The notes beneath the pieces were generated by a model, which did not search any database, was not told where the DNA came from, and was given only the letters and a program-made list of their open reading frames with translations. A DNA stretch of 64,000 bases, taken from positions 4,250,190 through 4,314,189 of the forward strand of contig NZ_CP052766.1 of the NCBI RefSeq assembly GCF_002499975.2, read 5' to 3'. Below, one piece after another: positions 36,034 through 44,618 of this stretch; the stretch's first letter is position 1; each line of letters begins with the position of its first letter. Made by a program: the position numbers and the translations under genes. The stretch is from Alteromonas pelagimontana (GTDB lineage Bacteria; Pseudomonadota; Gammaproteobacteria; Enterobacterales; Alteromonadaceae).

Positions 36034-37026
36034 ATGTGGATCCTTTTCTTTTTTGGCATTCTGTTTCTGTCTCTATACATTTATACCTACCCGCGCGTAG
36101 GTGACTGGCTATTGTTCATCACTCAGCAGTATCGTATGTTCAAGCATGGCTTTAGTGAGCGCTGCTATCGCGTTAATGGCATGCCTATTGCCGCACTGGA
36201 AAATAATAGTCTTAAATTTGAAGGTTCGCGTCCTTTGCTAATCATGGTTCATGGATTTAGCGCGGATAAATCCGTATGGCTTCCTTTGGCCAGCAAATTA
36301 AAAGATCAGTTTCATATTGTTATTCCTGATCTGCCCGGACACGGTGACACCGGCTATTCTCCCCAATGGAATTATAGCGTGAAAGCGCAGGCAGAAATTC
36401 TTTGCTCGCTCATTTGGCAGTTAGGCTACCAACGCGCGCATGTTATTGGCAATTCGATGGGTGGCCATATTGCAGCATGGATGGCCCGATATCATGAGAG
36501 CAGCATTGCTTCTGCGGTATTGCTTAGCCCCGGCGGGCTACCGGGCGTGCAAAAAAGTAAGCTGGATAAGCTGATGGAGCAAGGTTTAAACCCTTTTTTT
36601 GTTCAGGAACGCGGCGATTTTCGCAAATTACTGGCCCTCTCCATGAGCCGACCTCCGTACATGCCTTCGATCGTCAAAGATGCGATGGCGCAGCGATATA
36701 TTGCCAAACGCGCACAGTATGAACACATCTTTAGAGATTACTCCGCATCAGGCTATCTCAATTCCAGCTCGATGGCGAAAACCCGTCCTCCCTTATTTAT
36801 TATATGGGGTATGAAAGATGCCTTAATCCATGTTTCCGCTATGCGAAACTGGAGCGATACCGTTCCCTGCGCTACGCAGGTATTTCACGATTTGGGACAC
36901 ATGCCAATGTTAGAAGCGCCCAAACGTATTTACTATTGTCTCGATCATTTTTATCAAAAGCACAAAGATTTCATTAAACCTAAGCCAATCGATAAGCCCC
37001 TGAATATTTATCGGAACATACCTTGA
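36034..37026 (+). CDS. Membrane-anchored alpha/beta hydrolase (lipase-like)
   Basis: A 330-residue protein with an N-terminal signal-anchor (about 1-18) and an alpha/beta-hydrolase fold. The oxyanion segment MVHGFSADKSVW (about 71), the nucleophile elbow GNSMGGH (Ser about 147), the acid Asp in WGMKDALI and the His in DLGHMPMLEAP give a complete triad. The sequence resembles monoacylglycerol-lipase/PHA-depolymerase-like esterases such as Moraxella Lip3 relatives. Likely substrates are lipid esters at the inner membrane. Single gene, followed by repeat B4. Confidence 0.82.
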   Translation: MWILFFFGILFLSLYIYTYPRVGDWLLFITQQYRMFKHGFSERCYRVNGMPIAALENNSLKFEGSRPLLIMVHGFSADKSVWLPLASKLKDQFHIVIPDLPGHGDTGYSPQWNYSVKAQAEILCSLIWQLGYQRAHVIGNSMGGHIAAWMARYHESSIASAVLLSPGGLPGVQKSKLDKLMEQGLNPFFVQERGDFRKLLALSMSRPPYMPSIVKDAMAQRYIAKRAQYEHIFRDYSASGYLNSSSMAKTRPPLFIIWGMKDALIHVSAMRNWSDTVPCATQVFHDLGHMPMLEAPKRIYYCLDHFYQKHKDFIKPKPIDKPLNIYRNIP

Positions 37027-37057
37027 AGAAAAAGGGTTAAGAACGCGAATAGTTACC

Positions 37058-37155
37058 GAACAATAGGCGGTTATTTTATCCGGATTTCTGAAGCAGGGAT
37101 GCTCCAGCAGGGCCATCATGAATAATTTTACGACGTTTTGGATAATAAATTTCTA
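37058..37155 (-). repeat. Dispersed hairpin repeat B4
   Basis: Inverted B-family copy with GATGCTCCAGCAGGGCCATC and TTACGACGTTTTGGATAATA. It starts about 30 bp after the lipase-like stop codon. The rest of the gene-free stretch up to 37457 should hold the promoter of the antiporter gene. Confidence 0.75.
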
Positions 37156-37457
37156 CTGCCGATGAATTTTTACTCACTCGTGCTCTCGTCCTGAACGTAA
37201 AATGCTTCACAAAGCACATGCAAAATGAGCAAACGAGCATTGAAATGAAATATGCAATAGCAAATGGGTAGACAGGCTAAAGAGTTTAGCGGGACTTTGT
37301 TACTCACAAACTAAAATGTATTTGTGTGAAAAGCGCGTTAACCATTGCCCCACCCCTGCCTACCGTTCCTGGCTCCTACGCACTAATTTACATTGTAATG
37401 AATCTGTCGCATGCTAAAGCCTTAGTTCGATATCACGCAATACGGAATTTTTTATTC

Positions 37458-39047
37458 ATGGAATACGTTTTTTTACTTTTTGCTTTTGTTTGCGGTCTGT
37501 CAGTAAAACTTATTGGTATCCCACCAATGGTGGGATATTTGGCAGCAGGTTTTCTGCTAAATCTTGCAGGTTATTCGATGACCGACTCACTCCAGGAAAT
37601 CGCCAATTTGGGCATAACCATTATGCTCTTTACCATAGGCCTTAAGTTAAACGTACGGGATTTGAGTAAACGGGAAGTTTGGGCAGGAAGCGTGTCGCAT
37701 GCACTCGTGTGGGTGGGAGTGATAACGTGTATTTTATACGGTCTGGCAATAATAATAGCGCCGATGAGCGGCCCACTTGACTGGCAAAGCGCGGCCCTCA
37801 TTGCCTTTGCTCTAAGTTTCAGCAGTACCGTATGTGTAGTCAAAGTATTAGAAGAAAGTGGAGAAAGTAAAACCCGGCATGGGCGCCTGGCCATCGGTGT
37901 GCTGGTTATGCAAGATGTATTTGCCGTAGTTTTTCTGGTTGCCGCCACCGGGAAACTGCCGTCAGTTTGGGCACTAGGGTTACTTGCCGTGATCCCGTTG
38001 ATGCCCTTGATCACACGCGTCATTGACAAATCCGGCCACGGCGAACTTCTTCCACTGACAGGTTTTATACTGGCCCTGGGTGGCTATCATGTTTTTGAGC
38101 TGGTTAATATAAAAGGCGACCTTGGAGCACTGATATTGGGCATGCTCCTGGCCCGCCACAGCAAAGCCACCGAATTGGCAAAATCGTTACTGAGCTTCAA
38201 AGACCTGTTTTTAATTGGCTTTTTCCTGACGATAGGCCTAACGGCCTTGCCCGACATGAATATGATAATTATTGCCTTGATACTGTGCCTGTTCCTGCCG
38301 ATAAAAGCATTGCTGTTTTTCGGCTTGTTGGTGCGTTTGCGATTACGCGCCCGTACCAGTTATTTAACCAGTCTGGTACTCACCAACTATAGCGAATTTG
38401 GTTTGATCGTCGGAGCACTGGCTGTTTCGCTGGGTTTATTGAATAAATCCTGGTTGGTAGTTATTGCATTGGCTGTCTCCTTTTCCTTTGTAAGCACCAG
38501 CATTTTATACCGCAGCTCCCACAGCAGATACTTGCACATCAAGGGCGCGATCTCTGCTTACGAAAGTGACCGTCGACTCAATGAAGATATATATCCGGTC
38601 ATCGACGGCGCAAAATTTTTGGTCATTGGAATGGGACGTGTCGGTTTGGGCGCTTTTCAGTCTCTTGAAAAGCTAGCAACAAGCAGCGTGTGGGGAATGG
38701 ACGCAGACCGCGTGAAAGTACAGCGCTTGAATAAGGAAGGAATGAACGTGATCTGTGGAGATGGTGAGGATGTGGATTTATGGGATAACCTCGAAATTCA
38801 TAATCTCGAACTTGTTTTACTTGCCCTCCCCTCCATCGAAGATGTTATCAATGTGACAAAACAACTTAAATTTGCAGGCTACACCGGCAAAGTGGCTGCG
38901 ATAGCCCGGTATGAAGATGAAATAGATGCATTACTTAGCCATGGGGTCGATAAAGTCTTCAACTTTTTTACTGAGGCTGGTTTAGGGTTTGCAGAAGAAA
39001 GTTTAGCGTTTGTGAACGAAGATAAACAAGCCGCACCTGTGCTTTGA
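37458..39047 (+). CDS. CPA2 cation:proton antiporter with RCK domain (KefB/YbaL-like)
   Basis: A 529-residue protein. I start it at ATG 37458 because MEYVFLLFAFVCGLSVKLIG matches the family's usual N-terminus; an upstream frame opens at 37326. About 12 helices follow, with LGITIMLFTIGLKL and ALSFSSTVCVVKVLEESGE typical of the Na+/H+ exchanger domain. A C-terminal TrkA-N nucleotide-binding domain begins near FLVIGMGRVGLGAFQSL (about 397). Known role of the family: potassium or sodium efflux against protons, gated by nucleotides. Substrate not determined. It precedes the ferritins but has its own unit. Confidence 0.85.
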   Translation: MEYVFLLFAFVCGLSVKLIGIPPMVGYLAAGFLLNLAGYSMTDSLQEIANLGITIMLFTIGLKLNVRDLSKREVWAGSVSHALVWVGVITCILYGLAIIIAPMSGPLDWQSAALIAFALSFSSTVCVVKVLEESGESKTRHGRLAIGVLVMQDVFAVVFLVAATGKLPSVWALGLLAVIPLMPLITRVIDKSGHGELLPLTGFILALGGYHVFELVNIKGDLGALILGMLLARHSKATELAKSLLSFKDLFLIGFFLTIGLTALPDMNMIIIALILCLFLPIKALLFFGLLVRLRLRARTSYLTSLVLTNYSEFGLIVGALAVSLGLLNKSWLVVIALAVSFSFVSTSILYRSSHSRYLHIKGAISAYESDRRLNEDIYPVIDGAKFLVIGMGRVGLGAFQSLEKLATSSVWGMDADRVKVQRLNKEGMNVICGDGEDVDLWDNLEIHNLELVLLALPSIEDVINVTKQLKFAGYTGKVAAIARYEDEIDALLSHGVDKVFNFFTEAGLGFAEESLAFVNEDKQAAPVL

Positions 39048-39110
39048 ATAGAAACAAAGATTGCATTGATAACTATTAATATTTGTATATCATTGTTTTT
39101 AAAGTATTTT

Positions 39111-39139
39111 TTGATTTTTTTATAGCTGCACGTTATACT
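39111..39139 (+). promoter_or_regulatory. Sigma-70-type promoter of the bacterioferritin pair
   Basis: TTGATT (39111-39116), a 17-bp spacer and TATACT (39134-39139), 30 bp before the first bfr start. No clear Fur box was recognised. Confidence 0.65.
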
Positions 39140-39169
39140 CTTTCGCAAATACATTAGTGGATGAAAATT

Positions 39170-39646
39170 ATGCAAGGCGACAAGAAAGTTGTTGCGACAC
39201 TGAATGAAGTGTTAACCAGCGAATTAACCTCGATAAATCAGTACTTTCTACATGCTCGCATGTTTAAAAACTGGGGGCTAAATGAGCTGAATGAAAAGAA
39301 TTATAAAAAGTCCATTAAGGATATGAAACAGGCTGATGTTCTGATTGAACGTATTCTTTTTTTGGAAGGACTCCCCAACCTGCAAGCGCTCGGTAAGTTA
39401 TATATTGGGGAAGATACGCAGGAAATGCTGCAGTGCGATATTAAATTTCAGACAGAGCAGCTTCCCGTGTTACGTAAAGCCATCGCCCTGTGTGAAGAAA
39501 AGCAGGATTACGTGAGCCGCGATTTGCTTGAAGATATACTTGAGTATGAAGAGGAACATCTTGATTGGCTTGAAACGCAGAACTATCAAATCAACGCCAT
39601 GGGCATTGAAAATTACCTGCAAGCGCAAGTGAAAGGAGACGATTAA
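39170..39646 (+). CDS. bfr: Bacterioferritin subunit with heme ligand, degraded ferroxidase site
   Basis: A 158-residue 24-mer ferritin subunit. I start it at the second ATG (39170) because numbering then matches E. coli Bfr exactly. Glu18, Glu127 and His130 are kept, and the heme ligand Met52 is present, but ferroxidase ligands Glu51, His54 and Glu94 are Asp, Gln and Gln. This subunit should bind heme at the dimer interface but oxidise Fe(II) poorly. Its stop overlaps the start of the second bfr gene, so both are made together and probably co-assemble into one shell. Confidence 0.92.
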   Translation: MQGDKKVVATLNEVLTSELTSINQYFLHARMFKNWGLNELNEKNYKKSIKDMKQADVLIERILFLEGLPNLQALGKLYIGEDTQEMLQCDIKFQTEQLPVLRKAIALCEEKQDYVSRDLLEDILEYEEEHLDWLETQNYQINAMGIENYLQAQVKGDD

Positions 39647-40113
39647 TGAAAGGTAACGCTGCGATACTTGACGCCTTAAACGAGTTGTTAGCTTATGAGC
39701 TGGCAGCAATGGATCAATACTTTATTCATTCTCAGATGTACCGGGATTGGGGATTACATAAGCTGTTTGAACGTATTGACCACGAATTTGATGACGAGCG
39801 AGGCCACGCGACCAAGCTGATCGAACGTATGCTTTTTTTAGAAGGCGCGCCTGATATGCAGACACGCACCGGCTTCCAGATTGGAACCGATGTGCCGTCA
39901 ATGCTGCAAAGTGATCTTCGGGTGGAATATGAGGTTGATGCGAAATTACGCGAAGTGATAGCTTTGTGTGAAGCTCAGGAAGATTACGTAACGCGTGATA
40001 TGTTAATTACGCTTTTAGAAGATACCGAAATGGATCACGCTCATTGGCTGGAACAACAGCTGGGTCTGATTAAACGTCTGGGATTATCAAACTACCTGCA
40101 ATCACAGATGTAG
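39646..40113 (+). CDS. bfr: Bacterioferritin subunit with ferroxidase site, no heme ligand
   Basis: A 155-residue partner of the preceding gene, starting at an overlapping TAATG. Glu18, Glu51, His54 and Glu94 are kept, and the last Glu/His pair is present in EDTEMDHAHW (shifted by one residue). The heme ligand Met52 is Arg. So this subunit carries the ferroxidase centre and lacks heme binding, the reverse of its partner. Such heteropolymeric bacterioferritins are known in other Proteobacteria. AAAGGAG before the ATG is a strong ribosome site. Confidence 0.92.
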   Translation: MKGNAAILDALNELLAYELAAMDQYFIHSQMYRDWGLHKLFERIDHEFDDERGHATKLIERMLFLEGAPDMQTRTGFQIGTDVPSMLQSDLRVEYEVDAKLREVIALCEAQEDYVTRDMLITLLEDTEMDHAHWLEQQLGLIKRLGLSNYLQSQM

Positions 40114-40123
40114 GTACTTCAGG

Positions 40124-40606
40124 TCATGACGACGTGGTAAAGTACAAAAAGACCGGCGTAGGCTGGTCTTTTATATTAACTACCATTCGCCATCGCATCA
40201 GCGGTTCAGCGCAACTGCCTAACATGAACCAGCCCGACCATTGATTAGCGTCAATTGAGTCAACCGAAACGGGTATCTTTCCCATGTACATATTTACCCC
40301 TTCAATCCATATGCTCTCAATCACAGCATCCTGCGGTGTAATGAGATTGAGAGTAATGGGTTCTTCAATTGTGGGGGGGGCAGAAAATCGAGCAACCGCG
40401 GGACGGGCGAAAATAGCGAAATCGCATTCTAAGTCAACAAAATTGCATTGATTGCGTAGGTCCATATCGTCTGATGACACGCTGACATATTGGTTTGCAA
40501 GATAGACACAAGCCGGTAAAATAACGATAATAAGGGGGCGTAGCGCTTTTTGTAACAGGAATTTTATTTTCACGTTGGTAGTATTTTTCTTTCCAGCAAG
40601 GGCCAT
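40124..40606 (-). CDS. Unknown membrane-anchored protein upstream of ccoN
   Basis: About 160 residues. The open frame extends to a TTG at 40630, but the first ATG is at 40606. A basic N-terminus precedes one helix (LRPLIIVILPACVYLANQY), then an exported beta-rich domain of about 120 residues ending in GWFMLGSCAEPLMRWRMVV. The family is not recognised; the topology resembles FixH-like proteins. It is transcribed away from ccoNOQP and converges on bfr. The bfr terminator hairpin lies inside its last codons. Proximity to the cbb3 genes suggests an oxidase link, but this is weak. Confidence 0.62.
   Translation of the reverse strand: MALAGKKNTTNVKIKFLLQKALRPLIIVILPACVYLANQYVSVSSDDMDLRNQCNFVDLECDFAIFARPAVARFSAPPTIEEPITLNLITPQDAVIESIWIEGVNMYMGKIPVSVDSIDANQWSGWFMLGSCAEPLMRWRMVVNIKDQPTPVFLYFTTSS
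40147..40172 (+). terminator. Terminator of the bacterioferritin operon, inside a convergent gene
   Basis: AAAAGACCGGC pairs with GCTGGTCTTTT (one mismatch, loop GTAG). It starts 34 nt after the second bfr stop and lies within the coding sequence of the opposing gene. Confidence 0.8.
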
Positions 40607-40616
40607 AAGTAGTTTA

Positions 40617-40630
40617 TTGACCAGGATCAA
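40617..40630 (+). promoter_or_regulatory. FNR/CRP-type box upstream of ccoN
   Basis: TTGACCAGGATCAA matches the FNR consensus TTGAT-N4-ATCAA at 9 of 10 positions. It lies 180 bp upstream of the ccoN ATG. An fnr gene is encoded 7.4 kb downstream, and cbb3 operons are commonly activated by FNR-type regulators. Confidence 0.65.
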
Positions 40631-40809
40631 CCTTGGGCAGTTTATGGTATCTTTTTATAAATAAAAACCTTATCATCCGCGTTCTGACTGGCCTGGGGCA
40701 ATAGTTATTGTCTTTTACAGGCACGGTGTAAGCCCGCAAGACTAGCATTTTCTGCTATTTTACGGCAGTTAGAAACCCATTTAGCATTAGAAGTGGAAGA
40801 TTCATTAAA

Positions 40810-42243
40810 ATGAGTGAAACAAGCCAAGCACAACCTGACTACAATTACAAAGTCGTCAGGCAATTTACCGTTATGACAATTGTCTGGGGTATTGTGGGGA
40901 TGGGGCTGGGAGTATTTATTGCCGCGCAATTATTTGCTCCAGCACTCAACTTTGATACTCCCTGGTTGACATTCTCCCGTTTGCGTCCATTGCATACCAA
41001 TGCCGTTATTTTCGCTTTCGGTGGGTCTGCGTTATTCGCAACCTCTTTTTATGTAGTACAGCGCACCAGTCAAGTTCGCCTGTTCAGTGACAAGCTTGCT
41101 GCATTTACCTTCTGGGGATGGCAGGCGGTAATCATCTCGGCTATTGTGACTTTACCTCAGGGTATGACAAGTACGAAAGAGTACGCTGAACTGGAATGGC
41201 CAATTGATATTCTTATTGGCTTGGTCTGGATAGCGTACGTCATTAACTTCTTCGGCACCCTGGTTATTCGAAGAGTTTCCCATATTTACGTTGCTAACTG
41301 GTTTTACGGCGCGTTTATGCTGACTGTTCTGGTATTGCATATCGGAAACAGCATGGCAGTTCCCGTTTCCATGACCAAATCTTACTCCTTATATGCAGGT
41401 GCTGTAGATGCCATGATGCAGTGGTGGTACGGACACAACGCTGTCGGGTTTTATCTTACTGCAGGCTTTTTGGGAATGATGTATTACTTTGTTCCTAAAC
41501 AGGCAGGGCGTCCTGTTTATTCGTACCGGCTTTCAGTGGTGCACTTCTGGGCACTAATTTCTCTTTATATCTGGGTGGGTCCGCACCATCTTCATTATAC
41601 GGCCTTGCCTGACTGGACTCAGTCGCTTGGAATGGTGATGTCACTTATTCTGTTTGTGCCTTCCTGGGGCGGCATGATCAACGGCATCATGACGTTGTCG
41701 GGGGCTTGGCATAAATTACGTACTGACCCTGTATTGCGCTTCCTCATTGTGTCGCTGTCATTCTACGGAATGTCTACCTTTGAAGGCCCGATGATGGCAA
41801 TTAAAACGGTAAATGCCTTATCTCACTACACTGACTGGACAATCGGGCACGTTCACTCCGGTGCTCTGGGATGGGTTGCCATGATTTCTATCGGCTCAGT
41901 GTATCACCTTATTCCTGTACTTTTTGGTCAGCGCGCAATGTACAGCACACGCTTGGTGAATATTCATTTCTGGTTAGCGACGATAGGTGTTGTACTTTAT
42001 ATCGTAGCCATGTGGATGTCGGGAGTACTACAAGGCCTGATGTGGCGTGCAGTTAATGCTGATGGCACGTTAACATATAGCTTTGTTGAATCGATGGAAG
42101 CCTCTAAACCCTTCTACGTAGTACGGTTTATTGGCGGCTGTTTTATCTTAGTCGGTATGCTGATTATGGCTTATAACGCCTATAGAACCATCCGAGCGCC
42201 GAAAGGCACTATTGCAGCTGAACCAGCGACGCAAGCTGCATAA
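40810..42243 (+). CDS. ccoN: cbb3 cytochrome c oxidase subunit I (CcoN)
   Basis: A 477-residue catalytic subunit of the high-affinity cbb3 oxidase, 12 helices. Metal ligands are visible: heme b His in [15 protein letters not shown]; CuB His in [11 protein letters not shown] and in VGPHHLHYT, with the cross-linking Tyr in [10 protein letters not shown]; and the heme b3/b His pair in [12 protein letters not shown]. It reduces O2 under low oxygen and pumps protons. It leads ccoNOQP and has a FNR-type box upstream. Confidence 0.96.
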   Translation: MSETSQAQPDYNYKVVRQFTVMTIVWGIVGMGLGVFIAAQLFAPALNFDTPWLTFSRLRPLHTNAVIFAFGGSALFATSFYVVQRTSQVRLFSDKLAAFTFWGWQAVIISAIVTLPQGMTSTKEYAELEWPIDILIGLVWIAYVINFFGTLVIRRVSHIYVANWFYGAFMLTVLVLHIGNSMAVPVSMTKSYSLYAGAVDAMMQWWYGHNAVGFYLTAGFLGMMYYFVPKQAGRPVYSYRLSVVHFWALISLYIWVGPHHLHYTALPDWTQSLGMVMSLILFVPSWGGMINGIMTLSGAWHKLRTDPVLRFLIVSLSFYGMSTFEGPMMAIKTVNALSHYTDWTIGHVHSGALGWVAMISIGSVYHLIPVLFGQRAMYSTRLVNIHFWLATIGVVLYIVAMWMSGVLQGLMWRAVNADGTLTYSFVESMEASKPFYVVRFIGGCFILVGMLIMAYNAYRTIRAPKGTIAAEPATQAA

Positions 42244-42253
42244 GGAGACGGTA

Positions 42254-42862
42254 GTGAAAAGAAATCCACATGAGTTAATTGAAAAAAACGTTGGTCTGCT
42301 TACCGTTCTTATTCTGGTGGCTATTGCTTTTGGGTCGATGGTGCAAATAACACCATTAATGTTCCAGCAACAGACCATGGAGCCGATTAAAGGACTTAAG
42401 CCTTATACTGCGCTCCAGTTAGAAGGCCGTGACATCTATATTCGCGAAGGTTGTGTTGGTTGCCATAGCCAGATGATTCGTCCGTTTCGTTCAGAAACGG
42501 AGCGTTACGGTCATTATAGCGTAGCGGGTGAATCTGTATGGGAGCACCCATTTCTTTGGGGTTCAAAAAGAACCGGGCCTGACTTGGCTCGCGTAGGGGG
42601 AAGATACAGTGATGCGTGGCATCATGCGCATCTTTACAACCCTCGTGACGTGGTGCCCGAGTCGATTATGCCGAGCTTCCCTTGGTTGCAGGAAAATACA
42701 TTGACCGGCGAATACACTGCGAAAAAAATGGAAGTATTTCAAGGCTTCGGCGTACCTTATACCGATAAAGATATTGCTGGAGCAAAAGCGGCGGTACAAG
42801 GCAAAACCGAAATGGAAGCCTTAATCGCTTACCTTCAGTCTCTTGGAACACAGTTGAAATAG
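42254..42862 (+). CDS. ccoO: cbb3 oxidase subunit II, monoheme cytochrome c (CcoO)
   Basis: A 202-residue protein with one N-terminal membrane anchor ([18 protein letters not shown]) and a periplasmic cytochrome c domain with CVGCH and axial Met in [10 protein letters not shown] start it at GTG 42254, which follows TAAGGAGACGGTA (the ccoN stop lies within the ribosome site); a longer frame upstream has no such site. It carries electrons from CcoP to CcoN. Confidence 0.95.
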   Translation: MKRNPHELIEKNVGLLTVLILVAIAFGSMVQITPLMFQQQTMEPIKGLKPYTALQLEGRDIYIREGCVGCHSQMIRPFRSETERYGHYSVAGESVWEHPFLWGSKRTGPDLARVGGRYSDAWHHAHLYNPRDVVPESIMPSFPWLQENTLTGEYTAKKMEVFQGFGVPYTDKDIAGAKAAVQGKTEMEALIAYLQSLGTQLK

Positions 42863-42863
42863 C

Positions 42864-43037
42864 ATGGATCAAGGAACTATAGGCAGCATATTTACTGTCG
42901 TCGTTTTCCTCTGTTTTATAGGCATAGTATGGTGGGCTTTCGCCGGACGTAACAAAAAAGATTTCGACGAAGCCGCTAACCTTCCTTTTGCAGACGAAGA
43001 TAAAGAAAAATCAGACAAAGATAAGCAGGAGTCTTGA
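42864..43037 (+). CDS. ccoQ: cbb3 oxidase small subunit CcoQ
   Basis: A 57-residue protein: one membrane helix (IFTVVVFLCFIGIVWWAF) followed by a charged tail with the family-typical FDEAANLPF and an acid/lysine-rich end. The start is 1 nt after the ccoO stop. CcoQ is known to stabilise the CcoP interaction with the complex. Position and sequence pattern make the call firm despite the short length. Confidence 0.92.
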   Translation: MDQGTIGSIFTVVVFLCFIGIVWWAFAGRNKKDFDEAANLPFADEDKEKSDKDKQES

Positions 43038-43041
43038 CCCC

Positions 43042-43989
43042 ATGAGCATGTTTTGGACAATATGGATCTCTGTTCTCACACTGGGAACCATTTTTGGATG
43101 CTATTTCCTGTTACGTTGGTGCTTAAGCAACAACACAGGTGTAGCTGAAGGCGAACCAATGGGTCATTCATTTGACGGCATTGAAGAAATTAATAATCCG
43201 CTTCCTAAGTGGTGGACCATACTATTCTACGTAACCATGGTTTTTGGTTTGGTTTACTTGTTGCTGTTCCCTGGACTGGGGTCATTTGATGGTTTGCTGG
43301 ATTGGAAAAGTTCGAATCAGAATATTCAGTCTTTAGAAGAATCAGAACAAGCGCGTATACAGGCAAAAGAAGAAGGTATTTTAGTAGAATATGATCGCGA
43401 ACTGGAGTTTGCGGCAGAAAAATTCGATCCTATTTTTGAAGCCTATGCGCAAATCCCTGTCGAAGAGCTGGCAAAAGATCCCGAAGCCATAAAAGTTGGG
43501 CAACGCATGTTTTTGCAAAACTGTTCTCAGTGTCACGGATCTGATGCTCGTGGTCAGCGAGGCTTCCCTAATCTTACCGACAACGATTGGTTATACGGTG
43601 GAACCGGCGATAAAATCGTAGAGACCATTGTCAATGGTCGCCAGGCTGCAATGCCTGCGTGGCTGGATGCAATGGGTGAACAAGGCATTAACGAGGTTGT
43701 TGAATACGTACTTGGTCTAAGCGGCCGAAATGTAGATGACGAACTCGCCGCCAAAGGCAAACCACGCTTTGCTGTTTGCTCTGCTTGTCACGGCCCCGAC
43801 GGAAAAGGTAATCAAGCATTGGGCGCTCCTAACCTCACCGACAATATTTGGTTATATGGCAGCACCCACGCCATTGTCACTGACACGGTAAGTTATGGTC
43901 GTAACGGCGTAATGCCTTCCTTTAAGGATCGCTTAGGCGAAGATAAAATCCACGTGGTCGCCTCTTACGTTTACAGCCTGTCTCATTAA
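43042..43989 (+). CDS. ccoP: cbb3 oxidase subunit III, diheme cytochrome c (CcoP)
   Basis: A 315-residue protein with two N-terminal membrane helices (about 4-24 and 56-76), then two cytochrome c domains with CSQCHG (about 159) and CSACHG (about 248). Each has an axial Met (AAMPAWL, GVMPSF). I start it at ATG 43042, 4 nt after the ccoQ stop. It takes electrons from soluble cytochrome c and passes them to CcoO. A terminator follows the gene, so the four structural genes can be transcribed more strongly than the assembly genes. Confidence 0.95.
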   Translation: MSMFWTIWISVLTLGTIFGCYFLLRWCLSNNTGVAEGEPMGHSFDGIEEINNPLPKWWTILFYVTMVFGLVYLLLFPGLGSFDGLLDWKSSNQNIQSLEESEQARIQAKEEGILVEYDRELEFAAEKFDPIFEAYAQIPVEELAKDPEAIKVGQRMFLQNCSQCHGSDARGQRGFPNLTDNDWLYGGTGDKIVETIVNGRQAAMPAWLDAMGEQGINEVVEYVLGLSGRNVDDELAAKGKPRFAVCSACHGPDGKGNQALGAPNLTDNIWLYGSTHAIVTDTVSYGRNGVMPSFKDRLGEDKIHVVASYVYSLSH

Positions 43990-44002
43990 TATTGACCACA
44001 TA

Positions 44003-44030
44003 AAAAGCCCTGTCCTCACAGGGTTTTTTT
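44003..44030 (+). terminator. Terminator between ccoP and fixH
   Basis: GCCCTGT pairs with ACAGGG(T) around CCTC, followed by seven T. Confidence 0.9.
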
Positions 44031-44117
44031 ATGCGAAAATAGAGCGCCAGCCGTATTGGCGTTTTACTTCTCATTCTCTAGCTCCCACTTTACGTGGATG
44101 CCGTTGGAAAAGACCTT

Positions 44118-44597
44118 ATGATTACTCCCTGGTACAAACAGTTTTGGCCGTGGTTTCTTATTACAGTTCCCATTATTTCCTTTGCCGTGGGTGGGCTGAT
44201 GTTTCATCTGGCTTCTGATACTACCGATAGTCTGGTGGTCGACGATTATTACAAAGAAGGGAAAGCGATTAACGCCAGACTGGACAAATTAGAGCAAGCT
44301 AGAAAGCTGAACATTACCAGTGATCTCAAAATACATAACGACACAATTATTCTTGAGTTCCATTCTGGTATTCCCCGCGAGGGCGAAGCTCTGAAACTGA
44401 CGTTTTATCATGTAACATTGAAGGAGAAGGACACCAGCGTCTTATTGACCCGTGATGCCAGCGGCCTCTATCGAGGAACCATTGATCAGCCGCTGGAAGG
44501 AAAGTGGCATGTCACACTGACGCCTCTTGATGAATCATGGAAAATTCAACAGTCTGTTACCCTGCCCCGCGCTGACACAATAAAATTTAATCCGTAG
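44118..44597 (+). CDS. fixH: FixH/CcoH family cbb3 assembly protein
   Basis: A 159-residue protein with one N-terminal helix (WPWFLITVPIISFAVGGLMF) and an exported beta-sandwich domain. The start ITPWYKQFWPWFL and the early VVDDYYKEGKAINARLDKL are characteristic of FixH, which helps assemble the cbb3 oxidase. I chose ATG 44118; a GTG frame begins at 44094. It lies between the ccoP terminator and ccoI. Confidence 0.87.
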   Translation: MITPWYKQFWPWFLITVPIISFAVGGLMFHLASDTTDSLVVDDYYKEGKAINARLDKLEQARKLNITSDLKIHNDTIILEFHSGIPREGEALKLTFYHVTLKEKDTSVLLTRDASGLYRGTIDQPLEGKWHVTLTPLDESWKIQQSVTLPRADTIKFNP

Positions 44598-44618
44598 ATA
44601 TGGATAAAAACCGCGATA

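Noticed and set aside
23113..37155. Repeat family B as a CRISPR array
   Set aside because: Copies are kilobases apart and inverted, without regular spacers or cas genes.
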